Below are positions 41,983 through 51,391 of a stretch of DNA of 64,000 nt, in pieces. The stretch's first letter is position 1. Each line of letters begins with the position of its first letter. Below the pieces are notes generated by a model, which saw nothing but the letters and a program-made list of their open reading frames with translations, made no database searches and was not told the DNA's origin. The stretch comes from Mesolinea sp040772305 (GTDB taxonomy: Bacteria > Chloroflexota > Anaerolineae > Anaerolineales > Anaerolineaceae), in assembly GCA_040772305.1 (NCBI GenBank), contig JAXGYK010000003.1, positions 102,453 to 166,452 of the forward strand, written 5' to 3'. The position numbers were made by a program, and so were the translations under genes.

Positions 41983-44370
41983 CTACTTGCCGGTGGGCAC
42001 TACGCCGCCTAGCTGGTGCTCCAGCCGGCCGCGAATGCGTGCAAGCATCTTTTCGATCTCATGAGCATTCAGGGTGTGATCATCAGCTCCAAACCAAAAC
42101 CGCAGACTTAAAGAACGTTTACCCTCTGGAATACTTCCGCCGCGAAATTCTGTAACAAAGGCCAGGCGGCGTACCATTGGTTTTACCAGAGCTTCTACCT
42201 GCTCCCAGCTCACCGCATCATCCAGGATCACACTCAGATCTTTTTCAGTTTCCGGGAAGGTAGGCAAGGCCTGGTAACGGTTCTCGCGGCTAGGAAGCGG
42301 TGTCAGGGCATCCTGGTTCAATTCCGCAGCCACAAGAGTAATACGTTTTATCCCAGCCAATCGCAGTGCCCGGGCAGAAACCAGCCCATAGCTGCCAATT
42401 ACAACGTCTTGGGCAATGATGTTCATCCACAAAGCTTCTTCAGCCCAGGCTGGTGCTTGGCGCGCTTCAAAATGCAGCTCCTCAAACTGAGCCAGGCGCG
42501 GCAGAGCTTCCAGCAGGCCTTTCATTTCGCGCAGCAGGGCTTCAGGCTTGTGCCCCGCTATGATCAAACCCAGATGGGTGGGTTCCTGCTCCAGAGAGGG
42601 GAACACCCGTCCCTGCTCGAAGAGCTTGAAGGTCTGGCGGTAGCGCAGGTTGATCACTGCAGCCTCCAGCAAACCAGGCAACAGGCTGGAGCGCAGATGT
42701 GCCTGGGCAGGTGAAGGCGGGGTGGCTAAGCGCAGCAGTTTGTCCAGGTCATCTCCGCTTGCCTTCAGGTAGCGCTCGTCCACCCAGGGGTAGGTGAACA
42801 CCTCCTGCAAGCCCCCGCGGTCCGCAAGGATTGCGGCAATGCGCTCAGCCATCTGAACGTGCGGTTGGTTCAATGCTCCATCCAAACGCAGTTTTGGGGC
42901 CTGAAAAGCAAAATTTTCGTAGCCGTAAATACGGGCAACTTCCTCCAGAATATCGGCTTTGCTGTCTACGTCTCCAGTGGCGCGCCACGAAGGTACCTGG
43001 CAATCAAGGAGTCCATTGCGGTATTGAGTAACAAAGCCCAGGAGCTGCAAAATAGCTTCAATTTCTGAAACAGGCAGCTCCTTGCCCAGGCGGGTATCCA
43101 GATAAGCCTTGTCTACCTGAACACTCAAAGGGGCAGTAGGCACCAGCTCCAGATCCGTAAGGCCAGTAAAGCTTACTCCCGGAACCAGCTCTTTAAAGAG
43201 TGCAGCGCTCAAGCCCAAGGCCTGGTCAACTCGCTGGGTATCCAGCCCTTTTTCGTTACGGCTGCTGGCTTCGGTGCGCAGGCCAAAGTGGGTGGCAGTG
43301 CGGCGTGTGCCCAGGGCATCGAAGTTGGCAATTTCCAGGATCACATGGGTGGTTTCGGGCAGGATTGAATCGCGTTTACCGCCCATCACGCCGGCCAAAG
43401 CCAAAGGACTGCGTTCGTCGGCAATTACCTGGTCGCTGGGACGCAGGTCCAAAAGCTCTCCGTTTAACAGCTCCAGCTTTTCATCCTTTTTTGCCATACG
43501 CACAATAATGCCGCCATGTATGTGTTCGGCATCAAAGCCGTGCGTTGGTTGTCCTACTGCCAGCATGACATAGTTGGTGACATCCACTATCAGGTTAATA
43601 GGTCTTACGCCAACAATAGCGAGCGCATTCCGCAGCCAGTATGGCGAGGCAGTATTGCTTAGACCGTCGATTCCCAAGGCAATGTAGCGCCGGCAACGTT
43701 GCTCATCCTCAATTTGTACTGGGATTCCCGGCCCAACTTCTTCGTTAAAAACCGGCAGAGGCTTGAGCGGCAGCTGGTAGATGGCTGCCAGTTCCCGTGC
43801 CACTCCATAGTGTCCCCACAGATCCGGTCGATTGGTGATGGACTTATTGTCTATTTCCAGGACAATGTCATTGCGCTGAAGCAATTCTGCCAGGGGTTGG
43901 CCTGGGTAGGTCTCAAAGCCAGCCAGGTCAATCACTGCATCAGGGTCAGGAGCAGGAAATAGTTCTTCCAGGTCCAATTCCTCAGCGGCGCATACCATAC
44001 CTTCGCTGATCTGTCCGCGCAGTTTAGTGGTTTTAATCTCAACTGGCTCTCCCTCGCCATGCCAGCGCACATAGGAGCCGGGCACGGCCACAGCAACCCA
44101 TTGGCCGATTTCCAGATTGGAGCCTCCGCACACAATCTTTGAAGGCGTTCCACTGCCGATGTCTACCTGCACCAGGCGCAGGAGGTCAGCCTGCGGGTGC
44201 GGCTGTACGTCAATCAGCTGTCCAACTACAACTTTGTCCAGGCTGGCAGCCAGATCCACTACGCTCTCAACTTCAACAGTGCTCATCGTTAAGTCATATG
44301 CCAGCTTTTCCACGCTCAGGTCAGCTGGTAGATCAAGATATTTTTTTATCCAGTTCAGAGATAGTTTCAT
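41983..44370 (-). CDS. pheT: Phenylalanine-tRNA ligase beta subunit
   Basis: 795 residues, the normal full length for the bacterial form. Order: N-terminal NWIKKYLDLP, tRNA-binding OB domain at about 40-150 (VVVGQLIDVQPHPQADLLRLVQVD, in part VVVGQLIDVQPHPQADLL), B3/B4 editing domain, B5 domain, core, and C-terminal ferredoxin-fold anticodon domain (FPETEKDLSVILDDAVSWEQ through LAFVTEFRGGSIPEGKRS). It charges tRNA-Phe as an alpha2-beta2 complex. It follows pheS by eight bases in one operon. Confidence 0.97.
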   Translation of the reverse strand: MKLSLNWIKKYLDLPADLSVEKLAYDLTMSTVEVESVVDLAASLDKVVVGQLIDVQPHPQADLLRLVQVDIGSGTPSKIVCGGSNLEIGQWVAVAVPGSYVRWHGEGEPVEIKTTKLRGQISEGMVCAAEELDLEELFPAPDPDAVIDLAGFETYPGQPLAELLQRNDIVLEIDNKSITNRPDLWGHYGVARELAAIYQLPLKPLPVFNEEVGPGIPVQIEDEQRCRRYIALGIDGLSNTASPYWLRNALAIVGVRPINLIVDVTNYVMLAVGQPTHGFDAEHIHGGIIVRMAKKDEKLELLNGELLDLRPSDQVIADERSPLALAGVMGGKRDSILPETTHVILEIANFDALGTRRTATHFGLRTEASSRNEKGLDTQRVDQALGLSAALFKELVPGVSFTGLTDLELVPTAPLSVQVDKAYLDTRLGKELPVSEIEAILQLLGFVTQYRNGLLDCQVPSWRATGDVDSKADILEEVARIYGYENFAFQAPKLRLDGALNQPHVQMAERIAAILADRGGLQEVFTYPWVDERYLKASGDDLDKLLRLATPPSPAQAHLRSSLLPGLLEAAVINLRYRQTFKLFEQGRVFPSLEQEPTHLGLIIAGHKPEALLREMKGLLEALPRLAQFEELHFEARQAPAWAEEALWMNIIAQDVVIGSYGLVSARALRLAGIKRITLVAAELNQDALTPLPSRENRYQALPTFPETEKDLSVILDDAVSWEQVEALVKPMVRRLAFVTEFRGGSIPEGKRSLSLRFWFGADDHTLNAHEIEKMLARIRGRLEHQLGGVVPTGK

Positions 44371-44378
44371 GATGCCTC

Positions 44379-45413
44379 CTATTTGAACTGTTCTAAAAAG
44401 CGCAGGTCAGCGCTGTGGAAAAGGCGCACATCATCGATGCCGTAGCGCATCATGACAAGACGGTCGAGGCCGATATTGATGTAAAAGCCCGACCATTCCT
44501 CTGGGTCCAGGCCGGCTGCCCGCAGAACGTTGGGGTGAGGCACGCCGCCTGGCATGATCTCGATCCAACCTACCTGCTTGCAGACACCGCAGCCCTCGCC
44601 CCCGCAGACCTGGCAGCGCATGTCGATCTCGAAGCCGGGCTCCACGAAGGGGAAGAAACCGGCGCGCATACGCGTTTCGACCGGGTGGCCAAAGACTTTT
44701 TCAAGGATGGTTTTAATGAGCAGGTGTCCGGAGGAGAAAGAAAAGTCCTTTTCCACGATGAGGGCCTCGTACTGGTAGAAGGCGCGCTCGTGGCCGGGGT
44801 CGGTGCTTTCGTTACGGTAAACCATGCCCGGGTACACAAAGCGCGCGGGTGCGCCATGCTCGCGCAGGTAATGGACGCTTGCCCCGGTAAGGTGTGGCCT
44901 TAAGCAAAGCCGCTTTTCGGCCTTTTCATTTTCTGTACCGGCCAGCCAATAGGTATCCATGGTCTCACGAGCCGGATGGTCATCTTCGAAATTCATATTA
45001 TCGAAGGCATCCTTTTCGGTTGTAATCTCCCGGCCTTCGTAAACTTCAAAGCCTATTGTGGCAAAAGCAGCATTCAAATCATCCCGCATCTGGCGGGTGG
45101 GGTGCAGGCCTCCGCGCAGGAAGTCGTAGCCGGGAAGGGTAAGGTCGATAGCGGGAGCAGCTGTTTGGGCATTCAGTAAATCTTCCTCGCGATCTGCCAG
45201 TCCTTCCGTCAAAAACTGTTTAATTTGGTTTGCCCCGCTGCCAACGATGCGTTTTTCTTCAGGGCTCAAGCTAGGGATTGCCCTCAACAGCTCTGTAAGC
45301 TTGCCGTTTTTTCCCAGCCAGGTGCTTTTAATTTTCTGCAGTGCTTCTATGTCTTGCGCGGAAGCCAAACTGGCTTCGGCTTCTGCGCGCAGTTCTTCTA
45401 ATCTTGCTAGCAT
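44379..45413 (-). CDS. pheS: Phenylalanine-tRNA ligase alpha subunit
   Basis: 344 residues from the ATG at 45413, which has AGGAGG five bases upstream. Class II catalytic motifs are clear: motif 1 region GGLHPTRQMRDDLNAAF, motif 2 VYRNESTDPGHERAFYQYE, and motif 3 GLDRLVMMRYGIDDVRLF, with the N-terminal coiled coil before them. An upstream frame that adds 22 residues is translation of the T-box leader and is rejected. The cysteine motif CQVCGGEGCGVCKQVG is an extra Cys-rich insert that could bind zinc. Confidence 0.97.
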   Translation of the reverse strand: MLARLEELRAEAEASLASAQDIEALQKIKSTWLGKNGKLTELLRAIPSLSPEEKRIVGSGANQIKQFLTEGLADREEDLLNAQTAAPAIDLTLPGYDFLRGGLHPTRQMRDDLNAAFATIGFEVYEGREITTEKDAFDNMNFEDDHPARETMDTYWLAGTENEKAEKRLCLRPHLTGASVHYLREHGAPARFVYPGMVYRNESTDPGHERAFYQYEALIVEKDFSFSSGHLLIKTILEKVFGHPVETRMRAGFFPFVEPGFEIDMRCQVCGGEGCGVCKQVGWIEIMPGGVPHPNVLRAAGLDPEEWSGFYINIGLDRLVMMRYGIDDVRLFHSADLRFLEQFK

Positions 45414-45428
45414 TGTTCCTCCTAAGAT

Positions 45429-45668
45429 AAAAAAACGCCCCAGAAGTATGGGACGAATAAAATCCGCGGTACCACCCAAAGTGCACGCACTGCGTGCCGC
45501 TCATTTGCCTCTAACGGGGCAGGCGTGCCGGGCTAATATCACCAAGCCGCTCTGGAGTGAATTCCATCCATTGCCGGGCCGTTTCACAGCGGGTACGGCT
45601 CTCTGTACCGGCAAAAAACGATGCACGTTCTCCTTCAACGCTTTCTTGCCTAATTGTAACACGCTCAG
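45429..45668 (-). promoter_or_regulatory. T-box riboswitch leader of pheST
   Basis: On the minus strand, the leader carries the T-box sequence GGGTGGTACCGCGG (45477-45464), which pairs with the free end of uncharged tRNA. A terminator follows: stem CGTCCCA/TGGGGCG (45455-45436) and seven T (45435-45429). A likely specifier codon TTC (Phe) is at 45561-45559 within GGAATTCACTCC, and an AGAGA motif lies at the stem I start. Uncharged tRNA-Phe would favour the antiterminator and let pheST be transcribed. The 5' limit is approximate. An overlapping ORF (45501-45827, minus) is not a gene. Confidence 0.92.
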
Positions 45669-46025
45669 GCGTCTTGAGGCTGTAAAATAAAAGCCTTCTG
45701 TCCTTTCCTTGGCTGAAATGAGCAGTTCACCCAGACGTAAAATCAAGGTTTTGTAGGGGTGCAATAGATCTGAGTTAGGGGTCAAATCAAATGAATACGG
45801 TGGAGTCCTTTCGACCCTGCCATTCATTTGGCAGTCTTTACGTATTACTCCTCACTCTAACTTTAATGTTTTGTTTTTACGTAATGACGTGTACTAAGAG
45901 GACAAAGCGCTGCTATTTATCAAAAACAGGATCCTATACTAAACCTATACCCTCATTTTTCCCGCCTGTGCTCTTTCTGGCATGCAAATCGCATTGCTTT
46001 ATCGGTAAACTGTATTCGTAGGGTA

Positions 46026-46069
46026 CCCGCGATGCCGGAGGGGGTATAAGTGCACGTCGGCATCGCGGG
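46026..46069 (+). promoter_or_regulatory. Long perfect hairpin in the leader of the 626-residue lipoprotein gene
   Basis: CCCGCGATGCCG (46026-46037) and CGGCATCGCGGG (46058-46069) pair fully across a 20-base loop, ending 23 bases before the start codon and just before its ribosome site. No T tract follows. It may be a regulatory leader or a protein-binding site. The remaining gap 45669-46025 holds no recognisable gene. Confidence 0.5.
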
Positions 46070-46092
46070 AACTTGAGTGGGAGGGTAGTAGG

Positions 46093-47973
46093 ATGAGAAA
46101 AGATAGGGCAACCGCACTGCTGCTTATCGTCGTTTTACTTTTGACGCTGATTTTGAACGGCTGCAACACAGGAAAACCGCTCTTTGGGTTTTACGGGGAT
46201 ATGGTAAAGGTATGGGAAAAGAACTATAACAGGACTTCTCCGGATGCGCTCAGCATCCATGTCGAGCATAATGGGGTGCCGGCATCGCCGCAGGTAATAT
46301 CAAGCGCCGAGGTCACGAACGAGGTGTTTGACGCGCTATCGTCTTTGCGTGTAACGGGTGAATACATCTCCCAGGGTGCTGAAGCAAGCACCCCGCAACA
46401 GACTGTGACCTATCGATTCAGCTCTCTCGGAGGCGGCTCGGTCGAGTTCACGTTCAAGGACGGATATGCCGCCATTGACGGCAAGCTCTATATCTGCTCG
46501 GGGACAGAAAAACTGTTTGGGATCGGCGGGATAAACCTCTCTGCTTCGGCCGGTACTGCATCCCCCGAACATAGCTCGCCGCCTGCACCGTCAGCCGGAT
46601 ATACTGTGTTTTCCAACACGGCGCATGATTTCTCCTTCCTTTACAACAGTGCCTACTCTGCCGAATGGAGCGATGAAAACGGCGCAACAATATACACTGA
46701 AACGATAGGCTCTATCCCGTATCTGCTTGTGTACCGTAATCAATGGAACGGCGACTTCAACGCGCAGGCGCATTTTGATGCATTGACAGCGCGCATGCGC
46801 ACGGAATACGGCTCCAGACTGATGAGTGTGGGTGAGTTTCAGACATATTCGGTATCGGGAAAAGAAATGCCCGGCGTCATATACACCTACACGGTCGACT
46901 CGTATACGGTGGAGATGCTGGCTTTAACGGAGTATACCGGGGATTCGGTGATCCAATATACCTGTAAGTATCTGCAGGGTATGGGAGATGCAACGATAGA
47001 CGCACTTTTGGAGGCAGCTGCCTCCTATCAGCCGAGGGCAAATTACTATACTGGCGGCGATCAAGGTGCGGGCGCTGGTCAGGGCGAGCCAATCGATCCG
47101 CCGCAGCCGCAACAGCCGCAGCAGCCCGCGAGAAAGATCAATCTTGTGCAGTATAACGGCGGATACTTTGCGCTCATGCTGCCGGAGGGCTGGCAGATAA
47201 CGACCATGGGGCAGTATACGAGCTTCGGCTTCCGTGCGTGGGATCCGCAAAATCCAGACTATGAGATCTTCTATTACGGCAACTTAGGACCTCTCAACAA
47301 GAGCCGCGAGGCCAAAAATGGCTGGGCAGGCTATATCGGCTTCATGGGATACCCCGAAGCCGAACTGAACCATGACTCTCCGGTTGTGAGGATGGATAGT
47401 GGGAGCAGCGTATTCTATGTGTTTGATGAGCTTCAGGCGGTATCGAACAAATACGGCTTCGGCTTCAGTTTTCCTGCGCTTGGTGGCCTCATGCCCCAAA
47501 TGAGTATACCCATCGAAACAGCTTATGCCGGGGCTTCCACTGGCGAGACAATGATGTTTGCCGGAGTTCGCGGCTCGAATGGCGGCGCCTGTGGCGGGAT
47601 GTTTATGGCGTCGCTGTGGAACACCAATCCGTTCTATATTGGCGGCGTCGATATGACGCCCACCTCCGCGATAAATGTCATTGGTGTGATCGCTCCCGTG
47701 GATGATTTTCTGAGCGTGGAGGCAGCGCTGACGCAGGCGGTTTTCAGTCTGCGCTTTAGCGAAGAATACATTCAGGATGGTATTGCCTACAGCAGAGCTA
47801 TTGGCGAAGCGGCAATGGCGAGCAACGCGGCACGTCAGGCCGTATTCGACAGAGCGAACAAGGCGTGGAGCGAATACTTCCGCGGAAGCTCCACTGCGGG
47901 TGGAGATGACTTCAACGCCAGGATGGACGAAATCAATAATATGCTGGATAGAATCAGGTTTACGCTGGATTAA
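46093..47973 (+). CDS. Large lipoprotein of unknown function
   Basis: 626 residues. The signal peptide ends with lipobox LILNGC. Two halves are joined by a Gly/Pro/Gln-rich linker near residue 335 (DPPQPQQPQQPARK). The first half has a beta-rich domain (VFSNTAHDFSFLYNSAYSAEW resembles a PsbP-like start), and the second repeats that theme (GGYFALMLPEGWQITTMGQYT begins a similar PEGW-type domain). I recognise no enzyme signature. It is first of three lipoprotein genes in a row; the membrane LuxR-type regulator gene faces them from the right. Protein style differs from the flanking Chloroflexota-like genes. Confidence 0.7.
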   Translation: MRKDRATALLLIVVLLLTLILNGCNTGKPLFGFYGDMVKVWEKNYNRTSPDALSIHVEHNGVPASPQVISSAEVTNEVFDALSSLRVTGEYISQGAEASTPQQTVTYRFSSLGGGSVEFTFKDGYAAIDGKLYICSGTEKLFGIGGINLSASAGTASPEHSSPPAPSAGYTVFSNTAHDFSFLYNSAYSAEWSDENGATIYTETIGSIPYLLVYRNQWNGDFNAQAHFDALTARMRTEYGSRLMSVGEFQTYSVSGKEMPGVIYTYTVDSYTVEMLALTEYTGDSVIQYTCKYLQGMGDATIDALLEAAASYQPRANYYTGGDQGAGAGQGEPIDPPQPQQPQQPARKINLVQYNGGYFALMLPEGWQITTMGQYTSFGFRAWDPQNPDYEIFYYGNLGPLNKSREAKNGWAGYIGFMGYPEAELNHDSPVVRMDSGSSVFYVFDELQAVSNKYGFGFSFPALGGLMPQMSIPIETAYAGASTGETMMFAGVRGSNGGACGGMFMASLWNTNPFYIGGVDMTPTSAINVIGVIAPVDDFLSVEAALTQAVFSLRFSEEYIQDGIAYSRAIGEAAMASNAARQAVFDRANKAWSEYFRGSSTAGGDDFNARMDEINNMLDRIRFTLD

Positions 47974-48063
47974 GCGCTAAAAAGACGCGGACACCAAACG
48001 GAGGACGAAACGGTCATCGCCATAAAATGATCATTCTGACCAGGAAAGAAACGAGGGAATAAA

Positions 48064-48642
48064 ATGAGAAAGTTCAGCTTTTTGATTGTTCTGCTGCTTG
48101 TCTTCTCTATGCTTCTGTGTTTTGCGGGCTGTACCCAAAATCCGCCCGCAGGCTCTGATGGTGGGGCATCCGGTTCACCTGTAACAACGGAAGCCACCGT
48201 CGAATCTAAACCGGAGGAGAGTCCCGAGCCAGAGCCTATGAAGGAACCTTCGTTTGTCGAATACCAATCCATACAGTCCGCGCTCCCGTCACCCGGCGAC
48301 GCCACAGTTACAATGATCGGAGACGAAACAATCGACCTTACCGGTATCCCGCTTTTGGGGCGCAAAGAGATCATCCTCGCCGGCCATACACTGACGCTGA
48401 CGGGCGCTTACGGCGTATCAGCAGACGCGGTACTGGATATCAAGCCTGGAGAAGGTGCAGACGGAGGTACTCTCAATATAGCAGGAATGAGCTTTGATTT
48501 CGGATTCCTTGACGGAGAGCTTCCGCCCGAAAAAGCGCTTCTAGAAATACGCCCCGGTGTGACGTTAGTTGAGCCGGAATACCCGGAAGGTGTCAGCCTG
48601 AGGGAATTTCCAGGCATATTGACGGTCATTCAATGCGATTGA
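48064..48642 (+). CDS. Small lipoprotein of unknown function
   Basis: 192 residues. Hydrophobic leader with lipobox-like CFAGC, then a Ser/Glu/Pro-rich linker (ESKPEESPEPEP), then about 120 residues with a regular short-strand pattern (ETIDLTGIPLLGRKEIILAG, TLTLTGAYGVSADAVLDIKP) suggesting a small beta-helix. No family recognised. It lies 90 bases after the larger lipoprotein gene and 18 before the next, so the three are probably one transcript. Confidence 0.65.
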   Translation: MRKFSFLIVLLLVFSMLLCFAGCTQNPPAGSDGGASGSPVTTEATVESKPEESPEPEPMKEPSFVEYQSIQSALPSPGDATVTMIGDETIDLTGIPLLGRKEIILAGHTLTLTGAYGVSADAVLDIKPGEGADGGTLNIAGMSFDFGFLDGELPPEKALLEIRPGVTLVEPEYPEGVSLREFPGILTVIQCD

Positions 48643-48660
48643 AGAGACTGATAATGAATA

Positions 48661-49140
48661 ATGGGGAAAAGTATGAGCACAAATAAAAAAGGAGTGATAT
48701 TCGTCTGTACCCTTCTGCTGATAGCGGCGCTGCTTTTCGGCTGCAAGCCAAAGACTGGATTGCCGAGATGGTATTTCGGCGTGGAAGGCGCGGAAACAAA
48801 AGTGTTTTCATCCTTTGATTACGCCAAGCTCGATGAAACGAGCATAACGGTGGAACGGGCGCAGGAGGGCGTTTCGGAGGAACTGCGAGGAGTTCGTTTG
48901 AAGGATGTGCTTGATTACCTCAATGTGTCCGAGTACTCGTCGATAACGCTGACCTCGCGCGACGGTTCTTCCATTGAATACATGCCGAAGGTCATCGAAG
49001 AACCCGCCACTCTGCTCGTGTTTGAGGTTAATGGCAGGACGCAATGGGAAAACGGTGTTGAGATTGTTCAGGTGGTTGCGGGAAATCAGCCGGAGGAACT
49101 GTGGCTGTGGAATCTTAAAACACTGACGGTAAACCCATAA
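48661..49140 (+). CDS. Small lipoprotein with sulfite-oxidase-fold-like domain
   Basis: 159 residues, or 155 if the ATG at 48673 is used (GGGG six bases upstream). Lipobox LLFGC near residue 28. The rest recalls small secreted proteins with the fold of molybdopterin-binding oxidoreductases but no cofactor Cys: VRLKDVLDYLNVSEYSSITL, then a strand SSIEYMPKV and a final LWLWNLKTLTV. It is third of three lipoprotein genes and converges on the LuxR-type gene, with six bases between stops. Confidence 0.6.
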   Translation: MGKSMSTNKKGVIFVCTLLLIAALLFGCKPKTGLPRWYFGVEGAETKVFSSFDYAKLDETSITVERAQEGVSEELRGVRLKDVLDYLNVSEYSSITLTSRDGSSIEYMPKVIEEPATLLVFEVNGRTQWENGVEIVQVVAGNQPEELWLWNLKTLTVNP

Positions 49141-49146
49141 TATGCC

Positions 49147-50523
49147 TCAGCGCGTGTTCCCCAGTTTATAGTCGGTGATCAGTTCACTGCGGCGTGTAAA
49201 GCCACTCTTTTTGAAGATATTACCGATATGGAATTTCACGGTGCTCTCGGTGATATATAAGGTTCCGGCGATCTCGGCGTTGGACATTCCCTGGATGATG
49301 AGCGCGAATATCTCCTGTTCCCGCGCAGAGAAAGCAAAGCGCGCGGAATACTCGGTCAAGCGTTTCTGTTCCAGTTCCTCGGGGTTGGCGGCAAAGGTAT
49401 AGAGCTTCTGATACAGCACAAAGAACAGTCCGATTACCAGAACAAAAACAGCGCTGGAGATCAGGATCAGCGATGTTCCGCTAAACAGCTCTGCGCCCAG
49501 CGTACCGGCTGCCTCACCGAGGCGGCCGAACAGCAGACCAAACACGGCCAGCGCGGGCATACCGGTCCTGTCCGAAATATCGGAAAAAACGAGGATGCGA
49601 TAGACCGACCAGAATCCCAGGAACAGGTATGCCAGCATCCACATGATGGTTTCTCCAGCCATATTACTGCCGAGAGCCAGCGCACCGAAGGGAAATGCAA
49701 GCGCAGCAAGGCAGCATATTGCGCCGTAGCGGCGGTTCTTATCGCTGACAAGCCCGGCGATAACAAGGCCGACACCATAGAATACCCGGGTAAATTCGAT
49801 ATATACACTTTCTGACGCGCTTTTAAGCGGGAACGCAAACCCGAGCGTGTTTTCCATGGACAGCAGGAACAGAACTGCCGCAGCCAGGAAAATGAGCTTC
49901 TTTCCAAACTCTTCCCGCGGAAGTTCGTCGATCTTCTCCTGAACTGGCAGCATAGGAAGGCGTAGAATAAGCGGCAATGTCAGAGCCGCGAGAGCTGTTA
50001 TGGCAAAGAAGCTGCCCCTGTGCCACAGGAAGCGGCTGCCCATCGGCAGTGAGATGAGCCATGTACCGATGCTGCCCAAGGCATAAGCAAAGCCGAACAC
50101 CGCTCCCCGGCGCTGCTCCGGGATGTCCGTTGAGAGCCGTGTGAGATAGCAACCGGATAATACTCCGATGGCCAGGTTGAGCAGTGCGCCGAAGATGATG
50201 ATTACCATCAACGAATTGGAATAAAGGGATACAGCGGTGCAGATCACCGCAAAAGCTGTAGCATAAAGAGGAAGCACCTTGCCGCTTGAAATTAAAGGTC
50301 TTTTGGCAAAAAGCAGGGCGACGGCAGCTATGCCCGCTGCCTGGCAGACATAGTAGGCTCCGCAGGTGATCAGATTGACTGTGCCTCCGTCGAGCATGGT
50401 AAGCAGCCTGTACGCCTGCGCAATATACGCCGTTCCTGTCCATAAAAAGCCAAGGCCGATAAGCAAAATCAAGAAAAGGTATTTATTTACAGCTTCTTCA
50501 CGGTTGTTTATCACGAATCCCAT
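49147..50523 (-). CDS. Membrane-embedded LuxR-type regulator (12-segment MFS-like sensor plus HTH)
   Basis: 458 residues. The first ~375 have about twelve membrane segments in an MFS-like arrangement (IPEQRRGAVFGFAYALGSIG is the loop between segments). A cytoplasmic LuxR helix-turn-helix of about 65 residues ends the protein: FAFSAREQEIFALIIQGMSN, then AEIAGTLYITESTVKFHIGN and IFKKSGFTRRSELI. Such fusions are abundant in Coriobacteriia and some Clostridia and are thought to sense a compound at the membrane and act directly on DNA. Neighbouring lipoprotein genes are the likely targets. Foreign to a typical Anaerolineae gene set. Confidence 0.88.
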   Translation of the reverse strand: MGFVINNREEAVNKYLFLILLIGLGFLWTGTAYIAQAYRLLTMLDGGTVNLITCGAYYVCQAAGIAAVALLFAKRPLISSGKVLPLYATAFAVICTAVSLYSNSLMVIIIFGALLNLAIGVLSGCYLTRLSTDIPEQRRGAVFGFAYALGSIGTWLISLPMGSRFLWHRGSFFAITALAALTLPLILRLPMLPVQEKIDELPREEFGKKLIFLAAAVLFLLSMENTLGFAFPLKSASESVYIEFTRVFYGVGLVIAGLVSDKNRRYGAICCLAALAFPFGALALGSNMAGETIMWMLAYLFLGFWSVYRILVFSDISDRTGMPALAVFGLLFGRLGEAAGTLGAELFSGTSLILISSAVFVLVIGLFFVLYQKLYTFAANPEELEQKRLTEYSARFAFSAREQEIFALIIQGMSNAEIAGTLYITESTVKFHIGNIFKKSGFTRRSELITDYKLGNTR

Positions 50524-50589
50524 CTCCCGGCTTTCAGGTAGGAAAGCGCCGTATGTCTATTCATTGCTCTATTATATTTAATAGTTTAG

Positions 50590-50888
50590 AGTTTATGGGC
50601 TCAATATGCAGCTCTTGAGGCCATTGACGTTGGCGTACCTGTTCAGGACAATAACTTTGCTCTACTAAACTTCCCCGGCCTTCAACTGCCGGCGGGAAGG
50701 ATGGCATAATAATGCTAAAGGGAAAAACGAGGGAACAAATAGGGTTTTTTAAAGCTTCTGCAAAGTATAAAATTCAAAATGCTGTGTTATCTAAGGGAAA
50801 AATGGATGATGACTTGAAAGAGGATATAAGGACAAACTATTACGATAATGGAAGAGAAACAGGAACTTGCAGAGGGTTAATGGAGTGA
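50590..50888 (+). pseudogene. Short gene remnants before the GNAT gene
   Basis: A frame open from 50590 to 50709 without a start encodes a plausible protein tail (AQYAALEAIDVGVPVQDNNF, ending LPAGRMA with two stops). An ORF of 58 codons follows at 50712-50888 (MLKGKTREQIGFFKASAKYK...). Both look like fragments; neither family is recognised. The stretch 50694-50770 resembles 51548-51624 downstream of the GNAT gene. Confidence 0.3.
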
Positions 50889-51391
50889 AATTTAGATTAG
50901 CAGAATATCAAGATTTAATCCAATTAAAGAAGATGTATGAGCAAATCATCAAAAACATGAATGAAAATGGAATTCAAATTTGGGATGATATTTATCCTTG
51001 TGAATTCTTTGAAGACGATATAAAAAGTAAACGACTTTATATCCTAATTGACGACCAAGAAATTATATCTGCGTTCGCTTTATGTGATGAAAACCGTGGG
51101 GAAAAGTTGGTTAAATGGGAAGATGGCAATGCTAAGTCACTTTATTTGGATCGTTTTGCCGTTAATGTAAATTATTCCAAAAAAGGCATTGCTAGCTTGA
51201 TGATTAATAAAGCAAAACAAGTGGCTACAAACTTAGGAGCGGAATATTTAAGGCTTTTTGTTGTCGATATCAATAAACCGGCTATTCAGCTTTACGAGAA
51301 AAATCATTTTAAAAGAGCTATTGGTGTGTATAACGAGGTTTTCGATGATGGCTTTGAACTTCAAGAATTTGGATATGAAATCAAATTGTGA
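50885..51391 (+). CDS. GNAT-family N-acetyltransferase
   Basis: About 168 residues from the GTG at 50885 (AGAGGG upstream); the frame also extends to a TTG at 50867. The acetyl-CoA motif is seen as LYLDRFAVNVNYSKKGIASL with the helix SLMINKAKQVATNLGAEYLR, and a later NKPAIQLYEKNHF. Substrate unknown; antibiotic, polyamine and protein N-termini are all used by this family. The gene is AT-rich compared with its surroundings, and flanked by related short repeats, which points to transfer. Confidence 0.85.
   Translation: MKFRLAEYQDLIQLKKMYEQIIKNMNENGIQIWDDIYPCEFFEDDIKSKRLYILIDDQEIISAFALCDENRGEKLVKWEDGNAKSLYLDRFAVNVNYSKKGIASLMINKAKQVATNLGAEYLRLFVVDINKPAIQLYEKNHFKRAIGVYNEVFDDGFELQEFGYEIKL

Noticed and set aside
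45414..45479. In-frame 22-residue N-terminal extension of PheS.
   Set aside because: It is translation of the T-box and terminator; the ATG at 45413 has the ribosome site and the family's normal N-terminus.
45501..45827. 108-codon minus-strand ORF.
   Set aside because: Overlaps the T-box stem I region and has no protein-like features.
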